Shown here piece after piece: positions 14,092 through 17,589 of a stretch of 17,589 nucleotides of DNA. Position numbers and translations under genes: made by a program. The first letter of the stretch is position 1, and the number at the start of each line of letters is the position of its first letter. This stretch comes from UBA8438 sp963934795. Lineage in GTDB: Bacteria > Acidobacteriota > Vicinamibacteria > Vicinamibacterales > UBA8438. The stretch is taken from the NCBI GenBank assembly GCA_963934795.1, contig CAWWAF010000080.1, forward strand, positions 1 through 17,589, in the 5' to 3' direction. The notes beneath the pieces were generated by a model. The model had not been told where the DNA came from and did not search any database. It saw only the letters and a program-made list of their open reading frames with translations.

Positions 14092-15685
14092 TCGTCTGCT
14101 CGACGCGCGTACACCCAACGGCCACTGGGAGGGCGAGCTGTCATCGAGCGCGTTGTCCACCGCGACCGCTGTCTCAGCCCTCACACTGGTCGGCGGGCAC
14201 GTCGGTCTGGTGCGCGAGGGTCTCCGGTGGCTGGCCGCGAACCAGAACGAGGATGGCGGATTCGGAGACGCGCCCGGATGCCCGAGCAACATCAGTACGA
14301 CTACCCTGGCATGGGCGACCCTCTCGATGCACGACGCCCCAGGCGTGTCCGCCACGTGTGCCTGGCTTGAAGCACGGGTCGGAACGTTGTCAGCCGCTTC
14401 AATTGCCGGCGGCATCAGCGACGTCTATGGGGAGGACCAGACGTTCGCGGTACCGATCCTGACCCACTGTGCCCTGGCCGGCCGATTCGGGTGGGACCAG
14501 ATTCCGACACTGCCGTTCGAGTTCGCCGCGTTGCCGCCGGCGTCATTCAAGTGGGTCGGCCTCCCGGTCGTCAGCTACGCGTTGCCGGCGTTGATCGCTA
14601 TCGGACAGGCGCAGCACCACCACGACCCGAGCCGTCACGTCCTGAGCCGCCTGATCCGAGACCTGGCGCGACAACGGACGCTCAGGGTCCTTGAGTCCCT
14701 GCAGCCAACGTCTGGCGGGTTCCTCGAAGCAACCCCGCTGACCAGTTTCGTCACGATGAGCCTGGCTGGCAGCGGACTCGTCGACCACCCGGTGACCCGA
14801 CGCGGTGTCGAGTTCTTGATCTCCTCTGTCCGACCGGATGGGAGCTGGCCGATCGACACGAATCTGGCCACGTGGGTGACGACGCTGTCCATCAACGCGC
14901 TGGGGGCTGACTCGTTCTCTGGCGAAGAGCGAGGTTATCTCCGACGGTGGCTGCTTGACCAGCAATTCAAGACGGTGCACCCGTACACCCAATCGGCGCC
15001 CGGCGGATGGGCGTGGACCGACCTGCCGGGAGGTGTCCCAGACGGTGACGACACCTCCGGCGCGCTGCTAGCGCTGCGGGTGCTTGGCGACGACCCGGAG
15101 ATTCGTGCGGCCGCCACAATCGGCGCTGGCTGGCTCATCGACCTTCAGAATCGAGACGGCGGCATCCCGACGTTCTGCCGCGGCTGGGGCACGCTGCCGT
15201 TCGACCAGAGCAGCCCAGATCTGACGGCACACGCACTGCGAGCCTGGAGCGCCTGGCGCACGGTCGACCCACGGATCGAACGCGCCATGGAACGCGCGGT
15301 ACGCTACCTGGTCCGCGGGCAAAGGGCCGATGGCGCGTGGATTCCGCTGTGGTTCGGCAACCCCTGGACGGCCGACCAGACCAATCCGGTCTACGGGACG
15401 GCACGCGTCCTTCAGTGCGGAGACCTCCTGCCGTCAGCGGCACGGCACCGCGGCGAACAATTTCTGTATTCGATGCAACAGACGGACGGCAGCTTGGGTA
15501 CCATCGAAGAGACGGCGCTGGCGGTATCGGCTACCGGTGACGAACGGGGTAGGCACTGGTTGAGCCGGCAAACAGTGATGACCCCGTCGCCCATCGGACT
15601 CTACTTCGCGAAGCTCTGGTACTACGAGAAGCTCTACCCTCTGATCTTCACGGTGGCATCACTGGGCGACCGCGCAGAACCATGA
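14039..15685 (+). CDS. Class II terpene cyclase, squalene-hopene cyclase superfamily
   Basis: This 548-residue cyclase has two alpha-barrel regions marked by QW-type repeats: TPNGHWEGEL (25-34), NEDGGFGD (70-77), PDGSWPID (266-273), LQNRDGGIPTF (369-379) and RADGAWIPLWFG (429-440). The key motif is PDGDDTSGALLAL, where D335-G-D-D338 is the DxDD acid that protonates a terminal alkene or epoxide. NPVYGTARVL near the end matches the squalene-hopene cyclase pattern. It is about 80 residues shorter than typical squalene-hopene cyclases. No squalene synthase genes are in the window, so the substrate may be a polyprenyl diphosphate or polyprenylated compound from the fused synthase upstream, not squalene. 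GTG 14039 or ATG 14054 is the start. Both lie inside the previous gene. Confidence 0.88.
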   Translation: MNIPTMRSSPWATSAWPDRLLDARTPNGHWEGELSSSALSTATAVSALTLVGGHVGLVREGLRWLAANQNEDGGFGDAPGCPSNISTTTLAWATLSMHDAPGVSATCAWLEARVGTLSAASIAGGISDVYGEDQTFAVPILTHCALAGRFGWDQIPTLPFEFAALPPASFKWVGLPVVSYALPALIAIGQAQHHHDPSRHVLSRLIRDLARQRTLRVLESLQPTSGGFLEATPLTSFVTMSLAGSGLVDHPVTRRGVEFLISSVRPDGSWPIDTNLATWVTTLSINALGADSFSGEERGYLRRWLLDQQFKTVHPYTQSAPGGWAWTDLPGGVPDGDDTSGALLALRVLGDDPEIRAAATIGAGWLIDLQNRDGGIPTFCRGWGTLPFDQSSPDLTAHALRAWSAWRTVDPRIERAMERAVRYLVRGQRADGAWIPLWFGNPWTADQTNPVYGTARVLQCGDLLPSAARHRGEQFLYSMQQTDGSLGTIEETALAVSATGDERGRHWLSRQTVMTPSPIGLYFAKLWYYEKLYPLIFTVASLGDRAEP

Positions 15686-16812
15686 TCTATCTGGACCACA
15701 ACGCGACGACTCCGCTGGACCCGCGGGTGCTCGACGCGATGATGCCGTTTCTGACGGACCGGTTCGGCAATGCTGCCAGCCGTCACCACCGCCTGGGATG
15801 CGACGCGGCGACGGCCACCGAGACCGCGCGACAGCAGGTGGCGTCAACCATCGGCGCCGACCCACGCGAGATCGTCTGGACCAGCGGCGCGACGGAATCC
15901 GACAACCTTGCCCTCCAGGGGGTCGTCAACTCGCCGGTCTATCGGAAGCGGCACCTCATCACGGTCGCCACCGAACACCGGGCAATACTCGACACGTGTG
16001 AGGCGCTAGAGCACCGCGGTGTCGCTGTCACGTACCTACCAGTCGACGCCGACGGCCGCCTTGATCTCGGGCAACTCGCCGACGCGGTCACGGACCAGAC
16101 CCTGCTGGTATCGGTGATGCACGCGAACAACGAGACCGGGGTGATCCACCCCATTGGCGAGATCGGCGGGCTCTGTCGGGAGCGGGGTGTCCTGTTCCAC
16201 ACAGACGCAACGCAATCATTCGCGAAGCGGCCGATTGATGTGGACAGTATGCATATCGACCTGCTCAGTGCGAGCGGCCACAAGATTCACGGGCCGAAAG
16301 GCGTCGGCCTGCTGTATCTCCGTCGCCGCGACCCGCGCGTGCGGTGCCAAGGCCTCCTACACGGTGGTGGACACGAGCGCGGTCTACGGTCCGGCACGCT
16401 CAACGTGCCGAGCATCGTGGGCATGGGGCTTGCTGCAACCCTTCCGCATGGAAGCGGCATCGGCGCGCTCCGAGATCGACTGGAACGAGGCTTGCTGTCG
16501 CGGCTCCCCGGGGTCGAGGTCAATGGCGGCGGCGCCGACCGACTCGCGACAACAACCAATGTCAGCTTCGCGGATGTGGACGGCGCCACACTCATGAAGC
16601 GGATGCCGGACCTGGCGGTGTCGTCGAGTTCCGCCTGCACCAGTGCTCTCCTGCAACCGAGCTATGTCCTCGGCGCCATGGGCTGCGATGAAGACCGCGC
16701 CAGAGGCAGTGTTCGCTTCTCTTTGGGCCGGTTCACGACCGCGGAGGAAATCGAGCTCGCCCTCGACACCGTCGTCGCGGCCGTGACCGCGCTCCGAGCG
16801 GAAGAAGGCTGA
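15682..16812 (+). CDS. NifS/IscS-type cysteine desulfurase
   Basis: This 376-residue PLP enzyme of class V aminotransferase fold opens with IYLDHNATTPLDPRVLDAM (2-20), the class signature. TSGATESDNLAL (67-78) binds PLP phosphate, H99 in TEHR stacks on the cofactor, SASGHKIHGPKG (196-207) holds the PLP lysine K201, and SSSSACTS (314-321) contains the catalytic cysteine C319 on the mobile loop. It removes sulfur from cysteine as a persulfide. NifS/IscS enzymes feed Fe-S assembly, thiolation or lipoate-type sulfur insertion. No IscU/NifU scaffold gene is next to it, so it may feed sulfur directly to the operon's Fe-S proteins or product. ATG 15682 overlaps the cyclase stop (ATGA). It is the last gene of the packed operon. 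Confidence 0.93.
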   Translation: MIYLDHNATTPLDPRVLDAMMPFLTDRFGNAASRHHRLGCDAATATETARQQVASTIGADPREIVWTSGATESDNLALQGVVNSPVYRKRHLITVATEHRAILDTCEALEHRGVAVTYLPVDADGRLDLGQLADAVTDQTLLVSVMHANNETGVIHPIGEIGGLCRERGVLFHTDATQSFAKRPIDVDSMHIDLLSASGHKIHGPKGVGLLYLRRRDPRVRCQGLLHGGGHERGLRSGTLNVPSIVGMGLAATLPHGSGIGALRDRLERGLLSRLPGVEVNGGGADRLATTTNVSFADVDGATLMKRMPDLAVSSSSACTSALLQPSYVLGAMGCDEDRARGSVRFSLGRFTTAEEIELALDTVVAAVTALRAEEG

Positions 16813-16835
16813 AACAACGACCTACGATCGGTAGC

Positions 16836-16840
16836 GGAGG
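16836..16840 (+). promoter_or_regulatory. Strong Shine-Dalgarno for the ankyrin gene
   Basis: A perfect GGAGG lies 8 bases before GTG 16849. It fixes that start and shows independent translation initiation, unlike the overlapping genes upstream. Confidence 0.6.
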
Positions 16841-16848
16841 CAACCACC

Positions 16849-17589
16849 GTGACTCTGCACGCGTTCCTCGATGACCAGTACGGTGCGAACGGCCACACTG
16901 AACTGAGCCGCCGTCTCGCAGCGGGAGCCGACCTGACCGCTCAGGCCGGGGACCAGGCAGAAACCCCACTGCATGTCGCCACTCGACGCCGCCGACGAGA
17001 CGCCGTCGCACTGTTGCTGGACCATGGTGCCGACATCGAAGCCACAAACGCTGGCGGGAAGACGGCGTATGCCCACGCCGTTCGGCGCGGGTTCGATGAC
17101 ATCGCGAACCTGTTGAGCGAACGGGGCGCCGACGCCACACTGGCACCAGCGGACCATTTCGCGGTGGCCGTTGTCGACGGACGCCTCGACGATGCAGGTC
17201 GGATGCTCGACGATGACCCGGCCCTGGCTCGTACCGGCAACGTGGAAGAGGACCGGCTCCTCGCGGATGTGGCTGGCCGTACCGCCATCGAGCCCGTGCG
17301 ACTGCTGATCAGGGCCGGGGCCGATCTGCGAGCGACCGGCCTCGACAACGGGACCGCGTTGCACCAGGCTGCCTGGTTCGGTCAGCCGGAAAACGCCCGC
17401 CTACTGCTCGCCGCCGGGGCCCCGCTCGACGTGTTCGACGCCACCCATGCAAGCTCTCCGCTGGGCTGGGCCGTGCACGGCTCGCGCTACTCCGGAGGTG
17501 CGACACCGCAAGAATCCGCATATGTCCAGATCGTCGAGATGTTGCTCGACGCGGGCGCCGCGCTGCACTACCCGGGCACGCGTGATGAC
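16849..17589 (+). CDS. Ankyrin-repeat protein (3' end beyond the window)
   Basis: The open frame from GTG 16849 continues 247 codons to the window edge without a stop. Ankyrin repeats are clear: ETPLHVATRRRRRDAVALLL with DHGADIEATN after it (39-68), GGKTAYAHAVRRGFDDIANL ending SERGAD (69-95), and NGTALHQAAWFGQPENARLL ending LAAGAPLD (168-194), with weaker repeats around 20-33, 102-165 and 200-245. There is no signal peptide or membrane segment in the visible part, so it is probably cytoplasmic. Ankyrin repeats bind other proteins, and the partner is unknown. It sits 36 bases after the desulfurase stop with its own GGAGG, so it may be read from the operon transcript but is not translationally coupled. 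A functional link to the operon is not shown. Confidence 0.85.
   Translation, partial: MTLHAFLDDQYGANGHTELSRRLAAGADLTAQAGDQAETPLHVATRRRRRDAVALLLDHGADIEATNAGGKTAYAHAVRRGFDDIANLLSERGADATLAPADHFAVAVVDGRLDDAGRMLDDDPALARTGNVEEDRLLADVAGRTAIEPVRLLIRAGADLRATGLDNGTALHQAAWFGQPENARLLLAAGAPLDVFDATHASSPLGWAVHGSRYSGGATPQESAYVQIVEMLLDAGAALHYPGTRDD

Overview
The window is GC-rich bacterial DNA in which every supported gene is on the + strand. Many genes overlap by 1-70 bases, and GTG starts are common. A probable lipoprotein solute receptor with a TAXI-TRAP permease, a flavin-dependent halogenase-like enzyme, ankyrin repeats and squalene-cyclase-type proteins suggest a free-living, probably Gram-negative bacterium of a high-GC phylum. 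Acidobacteriota is my best guess, but nothing in the sequence proves the phylum. I see no rRNA, tRNA, CRISPR array or insertion sequence.

Left block (1-4308): the last codons of an upstream gene are followed by an aromatic-acid or secondary-metabolism set. It holds a chorismate-lyase-like protein, a flavin-dependent halogenase-like oxidoreductase, a hot-dog acyl-CoA thioesterase, a PaaK-type aryl-CoA ligase, and a VOC (glyoxalase-fold) gene broken by an amber codon and a 5-bp tandem duplication. These genes would make, modify, activate and release an aromatic acid, possibly 4-hydroxybenzoate.

Middle block (4348-7621): a TAXI-family receptor and a fused TRAP permease form a two-gene uptake system. 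A leader of about 300 bp follows, holding a possible C-terminal remnant of a lost gene and a GC-rich hairpin.

Right block (7622-16812): a tightly packed nine-gene operon, and the most unusual part of the window. In order it encodes a GcvH-like lipoyl carrier, a COG0523/CobW GTPase, a stand-alone protein resembling the N-terminal iron-sulfur domain of HdrA, a two-cluster ferredoxin, a radical SAM enzyme, a DUF116-polyprenyl synthase fusion, a small prenyltransferase-repeat protein, a class II terpene cyclase of the squalene-hopene cyclase superfamily with a DxDD acid motif, and a NifS-type cysteine desulfurase. It joins sulfur, iron-sulfur and lipoyl chemistry to isoprenoid chain synthesis and cyclisation. 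I do not recognise it as a described pathway. My inference is that it makes or modifies a cyclised polyprenoid by a radical, sulfur or redox step fed by the lipoyl and HdrA-like proteins.

Right edge (16849-17589): an ankyrin-repeat gene with its own strong Shine-Dalgarno runs off the end of the window.
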